In this document: one piece after another, positions 33,585 through 46,309 of the stretch
Position numbering within the stretch: the stretch's first letter is position 1
Layout: every line of letters begins with the position of its first letter
Assembly: GCA_037157565.1 (NCBI GenBank)
Contig: JAZHRO010000003.1
Location: forward strand, 71,488,501 to 71,552,500
Origin: Thalassia testudinum
Taxonomy: Eukaryota; Streptophyta; Magnoliopsida; Alismatales; Hydrocharitaceae
Direction: 5' to 3'
Length of the DNA stretch: 64,000 nt
Translations under genes and position numbers: made by a program
Notes under the pieces: model-generated
The model's database searches: none
The model's input: the letters and a program-made list of their open reading frames with translations, nothing else
What the model was told of the DNA's origin: nothing

Positions 33585-35356
33585 TGACGAGTCGATTTTC
33601 TACTTTACATTGTAGTTATTAAGTGGTGGAAAAATCGACTAATAAAAAAAAATAAAAATAACCACTCATAGAAGAGCGGGTCGTGTCCACAGGGAGGCAA
33701 TTATGCAATAAACTCTCGATTATTTTATATTCTTTCGGTAAAGTGCGAAATCTCTATTCAAATCTGACATAAGATGCGATGGAAAGTAGATTCACAATAA
33801 CTTAAAAAGATAAGGGTATATGTGCAGTTTTCCATCACTGAAATCTTCATTAAATATATGATGATTTTATGTGATTTTCACTTGACATATACTAGAGAAA
33901 ATTAGTGCACAGGTTAAGCCCAAAACTAATCTTGAAATAGTTGAATATCAATAACATGCAATTATCAGAAAATATGCGTGTGCATGTGCAATTTTTCCAT
34001 AATAAAATAATAATAAATAAAAATCAAATTCTGGTGGTAATGGCAGCAAATGTAATTTTTAATATCAGAGAAAACAGAGCATTTGCTCTCCTCCTCGCGA
34101 GGGAGAGAGCACTAGTAGTCTGTGGACGTGCTAGAGAGGTTGTTGAGGATGAGGCCTATCCGATGGAGGCCGCAGCATTGACGGAGATGGCCAGAGGTGG
34201 CTAGCTGGTGGAAGAGAAGAATGCCAGGGGAGACTGCTACTACCTTGAATGTGCTGCTTGAGAGAGACGCGTGCTACAGATGGCGCGAGCCAGCGGGCGG
34301 TGCTGCAACTGTGAAGCACTTGCGGTGGCGTGGCGGTCACTGGTGAGCGTTCAGGGTGCTGGCGATGGAGAGGGGCGCGCCTAGCTGGAAGGAGGGCGCG
34401 ATGGGGTGTCTGTGGGTGTGCCTACAAGAGTGCGGGTGCTACCTGGCTGCCTGGAGGAGGGGGCATGCAAGGTGAAGTTCGAGTGGTGCTTGTAGGGGTT
34501 CGCGGAGGTAGGCGCAGCCTGGCAGGGGTGCGCGAGGTGGCAGCAAGCTCCTGCAAGTTGTTTGGAGGGTGTGGTGGGGTGCCTGCGGGATGCTCTGCAG
34601 TGGAGAGTACTAGAGGAGGAGGAACGTGTGCGCTGGAGCAGGTGCGTTAGTAAGCGTCAGCACACTGCTGTAGGGGGTGCTCCTACGGGGAGGCACTGGA
34701 GGGTGGATGCACCTACAAGCGCTGCTGGAGGATGAAGGTGGGCGTGCTTGCAGGTGTAGGAGGCGGTGCGGAGCAGCGTCTCTGGGTGCTGAGGAGTGAG
34801 GGCGACGCCTGCAGGAGGGTGGCGCTGTGGTGTGCATGGCGGCTGGAGCAGACAGTGGTGAGGGCGCGAGCAGTGCTTGCAGGTTGCGGAGAGGCTTGCT
34901 AGGGCGCGACTGCAGGTGCACGGTGGGGAGCCTCAAGCTTTGGGTGCACGGGGAAGATGCAGAACCACAGTGCACGCTGGAGTTACCCACTCTCTGGATG
35001 ATCTTCCCTCTCATTTCTCCGCCTCTTCTTTTAACTCCTCTCCTTTACGATGCGTGAGTTAAGGGATTTTCAAATCCCTTAGCTATATCTGGACGACGGC
35101 TATTGAGGGTGGCCGGAGGATGGGGAAAAGAATAGCTGACGATTATTTGAAAGGGTAATTTACCCTCCCCTCCTCATTCTTTTGCCAAATATTTTTCCTG
35201 CACATAAAATCATTACATATTAAGTTATAAAATAGATGTAAATCTAAATCATGATGCATGCAAACATTTTATAACTTAATATAGTTATTAACAAACCTAA
35301 AAGATACAATTAAAGTTACTTAGGCATAATATTGGTCCATTAAAATAGACTCGTCA
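33585..35356 (-). repeat. Element H 3' LTR
   Basis: It starts TGACGAGTCG and ends GACTCGTCA on the plus strand, so the LTR tips are 9-bp inverted repeats. Near the sense 3' end, ATTGTAGTTATTAAGTGGTG (33609-33628) resembles tRNA-Asp nt 5-22 with a small insertion. The CTCCC-type motif is at 33680-33702. The GC-rich block 34090-34990 gives long open frames without protein character. Confidence 0.92.
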
Positions 35357-36844
35357 AATACCCCACATGCCTAAGATTTGCTAGTCTCTAGCAAAAATAA
35401 CTGAAGTAATCCGAAGGTTTCTTCTTTTCTTATTTCAAAAGTTTAGAAATCTAGACAAATGTGACATGATAATAGCCTAAGTAACGGATCCAAGTGAAAA
35501 ATCCAATTCGCATTGGGAGTTCATACATCACCCTTGGCAAATATTTCTTGTCAGGGTAGGCAACTACTTCCCTTGGGGATAAAGCAGAAGATGTCATTTG
35601 ACCCCGACGTTTGGCTTAGGTAGGAGATATCGAGTTGAATGGATTTATATTTGGTGGCACATACACATCTGGTGGTACATATAGTCTAGTACTGCAGACT
35701 TTAGATCTCTAGACAATTAGACAAGTCAACTCTGAAAGAGGCCACACAACTGTGCTCTATTGATGTTCCAAGGCACTCACTCTTTTCTTTCTTTCTAAGA
35801 TCACAAATCTTGCCAGATTAAGAAATTGTACTCACTATTTGGTGGCCTCACATGGCATCCACACTTCAATTAAAGTCCAAATAACTCTACAACTAAGTTA
35901 GAGTCCTCAACCAGTATTTGGGGGATTAGAAATACTGAAAGGTAGGTGTGGGACATATTTAGTGGAACGCGATAGGTGTTTTGTTGCCTCAGAAATAATA
36001 TTATATTATAACTTGGACCTTTTTTTTTGTAGTACACATATTTCTTTTTTCTTTTCTTCTTATTTTCTTTTCTCTCTTTTTTTTTTTAATATAATTTAAA
36101 TCAACATAATACGACACAGACTTTTATTTTTGAGGCATTATTCGGGATGATGATGGTCAAGAGGATATTGTGTGGCTTATTTGGTGGAAGTGCCTATTCT
36201 TGGCATCGGGAAGGAATAGAGAGGACAGGCGTATTTCTGACCTTTGACACTATTACCCTCCTTCTGCCAAGGACTTTATGAAGGACTGTCCTAACCATCC
36301 ACCATAGTTATAGCTTTATTAAAATTCAATCTCTGTGTATCTGCCTTATTTGGTGACTCTCAAGACTTCATACAAAGTACGCACACAGGAACAGAGAGTG
36401 AAAAACTATACCTAACTCTGAAGTATCATCATCTAATTGTCCAAAACTTAAGAGTCCTTGCACTAGACTTAGCGCACCAGTAATCTCTCTACTTTCTTTG
36501 CACAAATATGAGGTGGATCTACTAGAAGATAGTATGCATGTTTCCCTAAGAACTGTCCAAGGGTTTAGTAGACTACAATTCTTATTGGTTTTCTTCCAGG
36601 ATTTATTACCAAGTCTACGTGCTCGTGAAATAAATGTACTGGATTCTAAACTTAAGAAATAATTTTAAGAAGAAAAACCTCCAATGACAAAGGTATTCTG
36701 CTAAGGATTGGCCCATTCAGCTCAAGAAAGGAGAACCTTTTTTTTAAAATATATATATATAAATATGTATACAAATATTTATAAATGCATAAACATTCTC
36801 AGGTTATACCCCCCCATGCCTAAGACTGACAATGTCCTCATTGG
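35357..36844 (-). mobile_element. Element H PPT and 3' non-coding region
   Basis: The PPT (minus sense GGCATGTGGGGTA) and hairpin TTGCTAG-AGA-CTAGCAA are at 35357-35394. Several words ACCAAAT (minus sense) recur, as in A. A T-rich tract is at 36020-36090. The second PPT-like motif with CAATGTCCTCAT is at 36803-36844. No ORF. Confidence 0.82.
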
Positions 36845-36893
36845 AAAAATGCAGACGTAGAAGAATATCACCTGAGGAGGAGAGTAGGAGGAG

Positions 36894-37958
36894 CTAAGGC
36901 TCTTCAAGCAAAAGCACATCCAAAACCTGGCCATCAGAAAGAGTAATATACGGTTTAAGTCGTTGGCCATTTACTTTAATGCTCGCACCAGAAATAGGGT
37001 TCCTAATCTCTACAGCTCCATGAGGGAAAGTATTGATAACAACGTATGGCCCATCCCAGTGGGACTTGATCATTCCAAGAAATATTTATGTCTAGAATTG
37101 AAAAGCCAGACCCACTGGTTGAGCTCAAAAGTCTTTCTAATGATGTGCTTGTCATGGAAGAGTTTTGTACATTGCTTGTAAGCTTGAGAAGTTTCATAAG
37201 CTTCATTACGATGCTCCTCAAGCTCACTTAATTCTAACATACGTGCTTTTCCCGCTTTATCTAGATTCAGGTTAACGTTTTTAATAGCCCAATAAGCTTT
37301 ATGTTGGATTTCAACGGGAAGGTGGCACACTTTTTCGTAGACAAGACGGAAAGGAGACATGCCCAAGGGAGTCTTATACGTAGTTCTGTAGGCCCAAAGA
37401 GCATCATTCAGTTTTTTAGACCAAACTTTCCGATCAGGCCTGACAGATTTTTCTAAAATTCACTTAATCACCCTATTGAACACTTCAACTTGTCCACTCG
37501 TTTGGGGTTGATAAGGTGTTGACTCCCAAATTTTGGAGTGGTCTTGTGAAGTGTACATTCTTAAAGTGAGGTCCTCCATCACTTATGATCGTCCTTGGGC
37601 ACCCATACCGAGAAATAATATTAGCCTTAACAAAGCCCAAGACCACGGAATGGTCATTGGTTCGCGTGGGTATGGCTTCTATAGATTTTGATACATAGTC
37701 AACAGCCACAATGATGTATTCATATCCGAAGGACACAGGAAAGGGACCCATGAAGTCAATGCCCCAAATATCAAAGATTTCAACAGGGAGGATAGGTTGT
37801 TGGGGCTTCTCATCCCTTTTTCCAATGGTTCCCGTCTGCTAGCAACGTAGACATGCGCCCACATACGTATGTACATCTCGGAATAATGTGGGCCACCAAA
37901 AACTAGACTAAAGAACCTTATGGGTAGTCTTCTTCCCACTAAAATGTCCCCTACAATG
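36894..37958 (-). pseudogene. Element H integrase (end of pol), broken
   Basis: In minus sense this starts in the zinc finger (H-C-R-G-H-F-S-G-K-K), directly left of solo LTR I. The catalytic core has I-D-F-M-G-P-F (first Asp intact), S-D-G-G-P-H-F (second Asp), then damaged sequence around 37450-37560. The C-terminal part runs M-G-M-S-P-F-R-L-V, K-T-F-E-L-N-Q-W-V and ...I-K-V-N-G-Q-R-L-K-P. The stop is at 36894-36896. The rest of pol continues at 41936. Confidence 0.88.
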
Positions 37959-38988
37959 GAGGTTGGTTGCGTGGTTCACTCAACTCAGTAATTAAGTTAA
38001 TTTCACTTAATTATGAGTAGAAGAAATCACTTAGGTTAACTCGAAGTTGTGTCGGTTGTGTAGTATAGGGTTGAAATAACCTAACATTTTAGAAATTTTT
38101 ACTAGTTGATTCCAGGTCGTTCACTGGGAGGAATAATAATTTTTCTCTAAATTCACTAATTTCCTTTTATCTCTTTAAGTTTAGGAGGTAGAACTACTTT
38201 AATTTCCAAAACATGAATTTTGTTAAAATATTTAACTATAAAGAACATACAAAATTCCATATGAAACATATTTACTCTAAATATTGTACTTTATTAACAA
38301 GTAAACATGCTAGTTTTTCAATTTTATTTCATTCTAAGAAATTAAGGCAAAAAGTATTTAATTGAAACATGCCTTTTACAATTAAGAACAAAAAAGTAAT
38401 TATGCAAGAAAAAATGAATTTATCTCTTTAGCCTCTCATCTCCTTTCTTTCTTACCTTAATCTTTTCCTACCTTAAGTCTTCTTCTCTTGTTCCTGTCTC
38501 TTTTTCCTCTCTTTTCTCCTACCTTTTCTTCTTCCCTTAGTTTTTCTCCTTAACACTCAGCGTCTGCACTCCTTTCTTCCTTAGCCTTAGCTTTCTTCAG
38601 CGGCTTCTCCTTTCCTTCAGCTTTCAGCTGAATCAGGTTTTTTTAGTTTGTAAACCAAAAAGTTATGGTATTTGCAGCGAGGTCCTTTCGAGGATACACA
38701 GCACCTTGAGACCTAGGTGGGACCAGACCCTACTCGGCCCTCGCCTAGTTTTAGGTAGGTTTATTTAGATTTATTTCTTAATTGGTTCACATTATCGGGC
38801 CGCATCGGCTCAACCTGGCCTCCCAGGCCAAACTCACACCCTCTCAGGGCACATATTCGCATCCGCAAACACGCCCCCAAGGGTGCACAAACCCGCAGGC
38901 CAATGCCCACACTCAGAACAATGCTCAGATGAAATCGGTAACCGGTGCGCCTTGCGCTTGACGACTGCATAGCCTTAGGAACGAAAAA

Positions 38989-39032
38989 CTTTTATACTCA
39001 GGCGCATGCTCGTGGATATCCGAGGTGGGACA
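38989..39032 (-). promoter_or_regulatory. snRNA-type USE plus TATA array in LTR I
   Basis: Minus sense TGTCCCACCTCGG (39020-39032) is followed 23 bases later by TATAAAAG. Motif and spacing match the array in LTR E (10046-10090). Confidence 0.4.
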
Positions 39033-41144
39033 AAGTTAACCCTTCTACACCCAAATTCAATTGATCACAACTTCCTACCCAGAGCTCGAAATTCGATGAT
39101 TTAAAGTTCGTTGGAAAGCTCTAAGGGTAATCTATTCAATTTTAAGGTCAATTTAATGTTTTAATTATGTTTGGATCTTCAATTTAAGAGGTGAAATTAA
39201 GTGTTCTACAGGTTTTATAACAAGCTGGAGAGTGTTTTTAACTCAGGGAAGTCCTCAGATGGACTTATCGCATCTATTTGAAGGTCTATATACATTATAT
39301 AAACAATTCTGCTTCAGTTAGGATGGATTTAAAGCTCTTGTGACTTACAGAACCTGCAGAGAATCTTTTCTCTTCTCTGAAAACTTCAGAGACTAATTTT
39401 CAAATATCAATTTGTGCAACAGACAGTTTGAAGTTTTACTAATCTATTTATATTAATTCTAAGGGTTTTAACTAATCAATATGGGTAGGTTTTAGATTTG
39501 AATTTCAATAGAATAGTGCTTCTGTTGGTTTAGGTTCAAGAGTAACCGAACTTAACAGGAACAAATTTTTCACTAAAAACATCATCTGAGCTTACTTAAA
39601 TCTTTCTAAAGACATCAAACAGAATCTCAGAAGCAATTTCCACATCTCAATTTCTCAATCAAAGCTCAGAACACCATTATCAAACTCAGGTTTGACTGTA
39701 GAAGCTCGAAAATTTGACTTTCTATTTAAAACTTCTCCCTAAGAAATTAAGGCCGTGGACAGAGTCTTCTCATCATCTGGAACTCACTCAGATCTTCAAA
39801 CTTATGTTCTGTCCTTAATTTATAAGGTTTCTGGCTTGCCGCCTGAACTAAATTAGATATGTGTTCGATAGAGTAAATCAGTGTTTATTACAGTGTTTTA
39901 AAAGTTAAAATAGCTTCAGTGCATCTCACTGATGCTTCTTAGCTCCTTAAATGTTTCTTAAATCACTTATAACAGTCTTCTCCAACTCACCGGAGTTGGG
40001 GAAGATGAAGTTGAATCTTAAGCTCCAGTGAATGAAACCTCAAACAAATTTCTTAAAAATGATCAATAATCCATGTAATAACATTCTAGAGCCACCTAGC
40101 AAGTTCTAGAGGCTGTAACTCAACTTTGACTCGTCGGAACTCGCCGGAGCTCCGGTAAGTCAAGAAAAATACAAAATGCATGTACAGTTTAACAAAATTA
40201 ACTATTTTTAATCTAGAAATGATTCTGAGGTTACAAGGAACCTCTGTTTCACATTAAATTCCTTATTTGTTCATTGAAGTAGAATATTTGACAGTAAACT
40301 TGTTTCTTAAAAATTTGATTTGTTTAAGCTCAGGACTTGATTTAACTAATCGGTTGAGAAGTTAAATTAGGTCAACAGGTATTATTAATTATAAATATAT
40401 ATTTAATTTATAGTTTGAATTGTTCCTGAGCTGCCATGGACAGCAAACTCAGAAACTAAAATTAAATTTGGGCGGTTAATTATAGATGATAGTAATAGGT
40501 AATATAAAGTCGATTAGGTTCATTAGTGAGGGTAGGTGATGAAAGAACCCAATGAAGGTGGAATTACGCCGACTTCTGTCACCATGGACAGTGAAGTAGT
40601 CGGTGAAGGTGAGATATGAATTAGGCATTTAGGTGATTCAATTAATCGTTAAAATGATTTAGAAGGGAACATGGAAGATCAAAGAAGGTGTACACTGAGT
40701 TAAAGACAAAATTAAGATCTCTGGTGAGCTCAAGGAACTCGCCGGAGCTGGAAGTAATGAAGCTAAATTCTACAATTACTCTAACCTTACTAACTAAACT
40801 AACTAACTAAGCTAGCCTACTCCTACTCCTACTCCTAGTCTACTGTTACCTGGACGAAGTGGTCAGTAGGGTTCCGCCGAAGTTTCATAGCGGACGACGA
40901 AATCAGAGGGTGGTCGAAAGAGCTCCGACAGGCGAATTTTAGGTGGAGCGGAGGAATCCTAGGGTCGGCACCTTTGTCAGAGGTGCGGAAGACCACGGCG
41001 AATTTCCCTGGATACTTAAGGTGGATGGAGGAAGTCAGAAGATGGAATGGGGGTTCGCCAGAGGTTTTAGAAGAATATCCTATCGAAATCAGCTTCGGTG
41101 TTAGAAGAGGGAAGGGAGCCAACTTGCTAAAATTAGAGGTGAGA

Positions 41145-41159
41145 GGGGGTATTTATAGC
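41145..41159 (-). promoter_or_regulatory. TATA box of LTR I (upstream promoter)
   Basis: Minus sense GCTATAAATACCCCC lies about 0.77 kb from the LTR start. It matches LTR E's CTATAAATACCCCCC at 9132. Confidence 0.6.
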
Positions 41160-41935
41160 ATTTTGCGGTGAAGAGAGGGGTGGGGTCTGGCTGAAGAAGA
41201 AGCTCAAGGAGCTTATCCTCCGTCGTCGTCTCCGACGACGGTGAGGCTAACTCCCACTGGAAAATAGGATTTTCGGTTAATCCAGACCGAAGGATCAAGT
41301 GGAGGTGGTGAGCGCAAACTGCAAGAGCTTGGGCAAAGAGGAATGATGTCGGCAGGGCGGTGATCGTGTCGTAGGATGACTCTCTGCCACCAGCCGTTCG
41401 TTTGGCTGGAGAAGAAGAAGAAGAAGAAGACGAAGAGGGATGTAATAGTAACAAAACCTACGGACCTATAAGAGAAATAAGGACTCGAATGTAATGAAAA
41501 TTAAGGATTAAAATGTAAACCCAGGTTTTGAAGGTTTATTTTAAATTAAATCTTCTTCAACTTTTTATATATATTAGTAAATAAGGTAAATATTATGTTT
41601 ACACCTTGAATTTACATCTTTGACCTTTTTAGATTAATTTACTAGATTAAGTAAAATTACTTAAGTTATTACATACTTAGTATACATTATATTTAAGTTA
41701 CTTATCTTATTAATTAAGGAAATGATTAGTATGATTTCGAGTCCAATTATTATCTAAATTATTAATAATGTTATTTGAATGATAAAATGTCATTTTTAAC
41801 TTATTTAAAGGTCCTTAGCTAAATATCCCTTATTCTATAATTAACCCTTATATATTCATAACCTTAGCTATTTAACTAGGAAGACTAGTTAATTAAGGGT
41901 AATTAGAGATCACGATGAGTGTCTCATCAGAGGTC

Positions 41936-44425
41936 ATGGAAGAAACTCAAAACACTTCTTTGTTCTTCATCAAGGACGCAACAGCGAAACAGTTGGTCAG
42001 GACCTATTCTAAAAAGCTCGGGTTCCTCCCAGTGATAAAATTTAGCATTGGCGAGAAACCTGTCTCGCTTCTGCTTGTCCTAAGTAATGGGGGTAATTCC
42101 CGTGACCAGATAGTTCACTATGTCAGTGAACCAAGGAGTTTTAGCTTCCACGGCCATTAGAGACTCATTAGGGAAAGCCTCTTGAATACCGCTAGCAGGG
42201 TTTGATGCCTCAATAGGGATCCTAGACAAAGGGTTTGTTACCACATTCTCAACTCCTTTCTTGTCATTAATTTCCTGGTCAAATTCTTGGAGTAGCAGAA
42301 TCCAACGAATTAGGCAAGGTTTGGTGCCCTTTTTAGCCAGAAGATGCTTAAGGGCTGAATGATCAGTGAACACCACAACCTTGGATCCCAATAGATAAGA
42401 CCGAAACTTTTCCAAAGCAAATACTACAGCAAGTAATTCATTTTCAGTGATCGAGTAGTTTTGCTGAGGATCCGTAATGGTCTTGCTGGCATAATGGAGC
42501 ACATGTGGTTTGCCATCAACCCTATGACCTAAGACCGCTCCCACTGCAAAATCAGAAGCATCGCACATAAGCTAAAATTGGAGGGTCCAATCTGGTGCTT
42601 GTAGAATCAGCGCGGTAATGAGGGCTTTCTTCAAAACTTGGAAATCCTCGCCACATCTATCATCAAAATCAAAGGAGACATCCTTCACTAACAGGTCACA
42701 GAGTGGCTTAGAGATTTTACTGAAATCTCTAATGAAGTACCTATAAAATCCAGCATGGCCATGGAAAGATCTAACCTGACGATCATTGGCGGGCAATGGA
42801 AGCTTAGATGGAATCGATTTTTGCGGTGTCCACTTCTAATCCTCTCTCGGAAACTATATGCCCGAACACAATGCCCAACTAGACCATAAGGTGGCTTTTG
42901 TCCCAGCTAAGCACCAGCTTTGCCTCTTCACAACGGGTTAAGACTTTATCAAGGTGCAAAAGGCATAGGTCAAATGACGAGCCATAAATGGAGAAGTCAT
43001 CCATGAAAATTTCAATGAACTCGTCGATCATATCAGAAAAGATAGCCATCATACAACGTTGGAAAGTGGCAGGAGCGTTAATAACCTGAATGGCATTCGG
43101 TGGAACGCAAAAGTGCCATACGGACTCGTGAAGGTGGTACGCTCCAGATCATCAGGGAAAGAGGCTATCTGATTGTACCCAAAGTACCTGTCAAGAAAAC
43201 AAAAGTACTTGTTCCCCGCCAACCATTCCAGAATTTGATCGATAAATGGTAAGGGGAAATTGTCTTTCTCGGTAGCTGTACTTAAACGGCGATAATCAAT
43301 GCAGACCCTCCAACCAGTTGAGGGTTTAGTGGTCACTAGTTCACCTTGGTCATTATCTTCCACAGCGATTCCTGCCTTTTTCAGAACTACGTGAATAGGA
43401 CTGACCCATTTACTATCTGAAATGGGATAGATAATCCCTGCATCCAACCATTTCAGAATCTACTTTGTAACAACCTCCCGCATATAAGGATTGAGCCTTC
43501 GCTGCATATCTTGGAAAGGCTTCACAAACTCGTCTGTGTAAATATGATTCATGCAAAGAGAGGGATCAACCCCCTTAATATCAGCAATTATCCAGGAAAT
43601 TGCTTCCTTGTGCCTTTGTAAACACTCATGCAGACCTTCCTCTTGCAATTCAGATAATGTAGACGAGATAATAATGGGGAGCGTGTTATTAGGGCCAAGG
43701 AAAGCATATTTTAATGTGCTCAGGAGGGTTTTCAACTCCAATTCCGGAGCCTTTTGGATTTAGGGTTTTAGTTGAGATGTCCCTGCCTCAGGCAGCGGAT
43801 CTACCTTCACAGTCCAGGGTGGGGATAGAGACTCAGTGTGTATCCCCAGCAACTCTTCTAGTTCGGGCATTTTCCTTTCAGTTTCTTTAAAAAAAAAGGG
43901 ATGGTCCTGAGATATGACCTTCTGAAGGGGATCTCTACAAAATAGTGCTGGAGTAATCTCTTCAATTATTTCATCAATGACCTCAATCTTAGGAAAATCT
44001 TCAAATCTAGGTTGCCTGTAAGTATAAAAAACATTCAACCGGATCTTGTTGTTCTCAAAGCCCATTTCAAGTGCCCCAGATCTACAATTTGTAGAGGCAT
44101 TGGCTGTGGCCAAGAAGGGGCATCCCAGAATAATGGACGACTTTGTGGGCTTATTAGATGGGTCAGTATCAAGTACCAGAAAGTCAACAGGGAAGAAGAA
44201 ATTCTCCACACTCACAAGGACATCTTCCAACAATCCCCGCAATGTCTTAAGTGATCTGTCTGCAACCTGGAGGATTACTGGACTAGGCTTTACCTTTCCT
44301 CCTCCCAAAAGGTCGTAGACAGAGCTTGGTAGAATGTTTACCCCCGCACCCAGATTGAGCAGAGTCACATCAATGTGTTGGTTACCTACGACCATTGAAA
44401 TATGAGAGGCCCCTGGGTCTTTCAT
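41936..44425 (-). pseudogene. Element H pol: protease, RT, RNase H and start of integrase, broken
   Basis: In minus sense: protease (44425-43900) with L-N-L-G-A-G in place of the D-x-G-A motif, so the catalytic Asp is lost; RT (43741-42600) with V-C-I-D-Y-R-R-L, F-M-D-D-F-S (about 42990) and the L-P-A-N-D-R-Q-V-R-S-F thumb/connection; RNase H (42568-42230) with C-D-A-S-D, E-N-E-L-L and T-D-H-S; then linker and the first His of the integrase zinc finger (S-F-F-H-D) at 41940. Stops and frameshifts fall near 43750, 43450, 43050, 42800 and 42570. Solo LTR I splits the zinc finger. Confidence 0.92.
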
Positions 44426-44491
44426 TTTGGGGGGTGTTCCATGCTGGAGTACCGAGCTAACATGGTTAGGCAGGATGACCTTGGTTTGGAC

Positions 44492-46309
44492 CTATTTCCT
44501 AGATCGACTCTTCTGGGTGCATAGGTCCTTCAGAAACTTGGCATAGGACGAAATCTGTTTAATCGCTTCAAACAGAGGCAAGTTAATCTGGACTTGCCTA
44601 AAAGTATCCATAATCTCTTCCATCCTATCCTTGTCTCCAGACGAGCCAATAGAAGATTCCCCAAGAGTAGATAGGTGCTTAGGATAAGGCACCCTCGACT
44701 TCTTGGTAGAGGGGTCGTCATGGCGAGAAAGGGGTGGTGGAAGGATGACATCCTCTTTGTGGGTGATTTTGTGCGAGGGAGAGTTGTGTGGCTCTTCCTC
44801 AGGTGAGATGGAAGTCGGGTCAGGTGTGGAAGGGGAATTCTGGGATGTAACCGTAGGAGTGTTATCAGGATTGTCAATCATTTTTCCAGTCCTCAACACT
44901 ATCACTGCTTGGGCGTTCTGCTTGAATACAACCCCCTTGCTGTTAGGGTTCTCCTAAGAAGAGCTAGGCAGCTTCCCCGGATCACGTTGCCTAACTGCCT
45001 TAGTAAGATGACCAATTTGGGATTGCATATCAGTAACCATCTTATTCTGAGATTGGATAACCATATTTTGATGCTCTTGCATTGCTTTCATCATGGCTTT
45101 CAGTTCATCCATCTCAGAGGGCTTATTCGGAGGAGGGTTTTCATAAGAAGGTTGGTATGTGGGCTGGGGAGGTAAGGGTCTTGTATTCCCTGAGTTAAAA
45201 GCATCAGCTTGCTTCCAAGAGAAGTTTGGATGGTTCCGCCACCCTGGATTATAAGTGTTGGAGTAAGGGTTATTGCGAGGGGGGCAGAAACTTTAGGCCA
45301 CGTTCAAGTCGACCAAAATGAACTCAAGGAAATGGTTTGCCTGATGGCACTCCACAGTGGGGTGCATTGTGCTTTGGAAAGTGGAGCATTCTCTTGAAGC
45401 CTGAAAGATAGAGGTTGCTTGCATGTTCATGCCGGGGTTTGCTAAAAGCCTATCAAAGTTTTTATTCAATAGTTGAATCTGATAAGACAAATCTTGAGAA
45501 GCCCCAGCTTCATGGGCCTCTATCTACCTCTGGAAGATTGATGGTTTTCTTTCTTGATAGGCAGAGGACAGATGTATGGAGTTGTCGCTTAATGTTTCAA
45601 ATAATGCCCAGGCTTCATCCTCAGTTCTCGTCATGAAGGTTCCAGCACAGGTTCCATCAATGGTTTGCCTATGATTTTCAGATAATCTGTTATAGAACCT
45701 TTCGACCAACTGCCATCTTGGCATTTGATGATGGGGGCATAACCTAAGAAGGTCATTAAAGCGCTCCCAAGTCTCATGAAATTGCTCCCCTTCCTGTTGA
45801 GTAAAACCCATAATCTCTCTTCTGTAACAGTTGGTTTTACTCATAGGAAAATACTTTTTTAAAAATTCCCCCTTAAGGGTGGCCCAATCATTTACCCTTG
45901 CATCGAGGGTATGATACCAGTGCTTGGCCTTATCCTTTAGGAAGAAAGGAAATAGAGTCCTCATCAGGGCTTCATTAGTAAAGCCCTGGAGCTTCACCGT
46001 GGAACAGACCTCGGTGAATTCCTCCAAATGCTGGTAGGGTTCCTCCTTAGTAGTACCATAAAAGGAGGGCAATAGAGATATGTTACTGCTCTTGATCTCA
46101 TACCGATTATCCCCTGCCGGTCGTCTTAGAGCTTGTGCAGGTTGGTTAGTTGGAATAAAATAGTCCCTTAGGGTTCTTTGTTGATTTGCACCTGACTTAG
46201 CCATTCCTTCTTTTTCTTCTCCTAGGTGAGCTCTCCTAAGAATTCTCTCAGGCTTAGGATCAAACACTAGACTACCCTCAAGGGAGCGTCTACCAAGCAT
46301 ACAAAACAC
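44492..46309 (-). pseudogene. Element H gag, nearly full length, broken in the C-terminal half
   Basis: This is the capsid precursor. From 46309 to 45524 there are 261 uninterrupted codons with a typical Athila Gag: basic N-terminus, K-S-S-N-I-S-L-L-P-S-F-Y-G, P-Y-Q-H-L-E-E-F, F-P-F-F-L-K-D-K-A-K-H-W, Q-E-G-E-Q-F-H-E-T-W-E-R-F and C-P-H-H-Q-M-P. The C-terminal part (45490-44492) has frame breaks but keeps N-P-Y-S-N-T-Y-N-P (about 45260), a Met/Gln/Lys coiled-coil-like stretch (45130-45000) and the linker before protease. The N-terminal Met at 46309 is the first in this open frame. Confidence 0.9.

Larger units (their letters stand above)
37964..41930 (-). repeat. Element I: solo LTR, 4.0 kb, TGATGA group
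   Basis: Minus sense TGATGAGACACTCATCG...CAACCA, with a perfect 5-base duplication GAGGT (37959-37963, 41931-41935). Removing it joins the H reading frame F-H-D-L with H-C-R-G-H-F. No internal coding sequence, so a solo LTR. The start forms a hairpin (TGATGAG-ACA-CTCATCG). The CTCCC-type motif is at 38114-38137, a tRNA-Asp-like stretch at 38051-38068, and TATA boxes at 41145-41159 and 38989-39000. It resembles K. Confidence 0.92.

Noticed and set aside
34131..35062. Open frames in the GC-rich blocks of the H LTRs (also 48033-49054) and J LTRs (52892-53640, 58733-59679)
   Set aside because: The two LTR copies do not preserve the same frame, products are low-complexity, and they overlap on opposite strands.
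36020..36110. Poly-pyrimidine and A/T tracts (also 11160-11235, 14095-14170, 55165-55215) as poly(A) tails of LINE or processed genes
   Set aside because: They occur at the same position in the 3' non-coding regions of several LTR elements and have no associated coding sequence or duplication.
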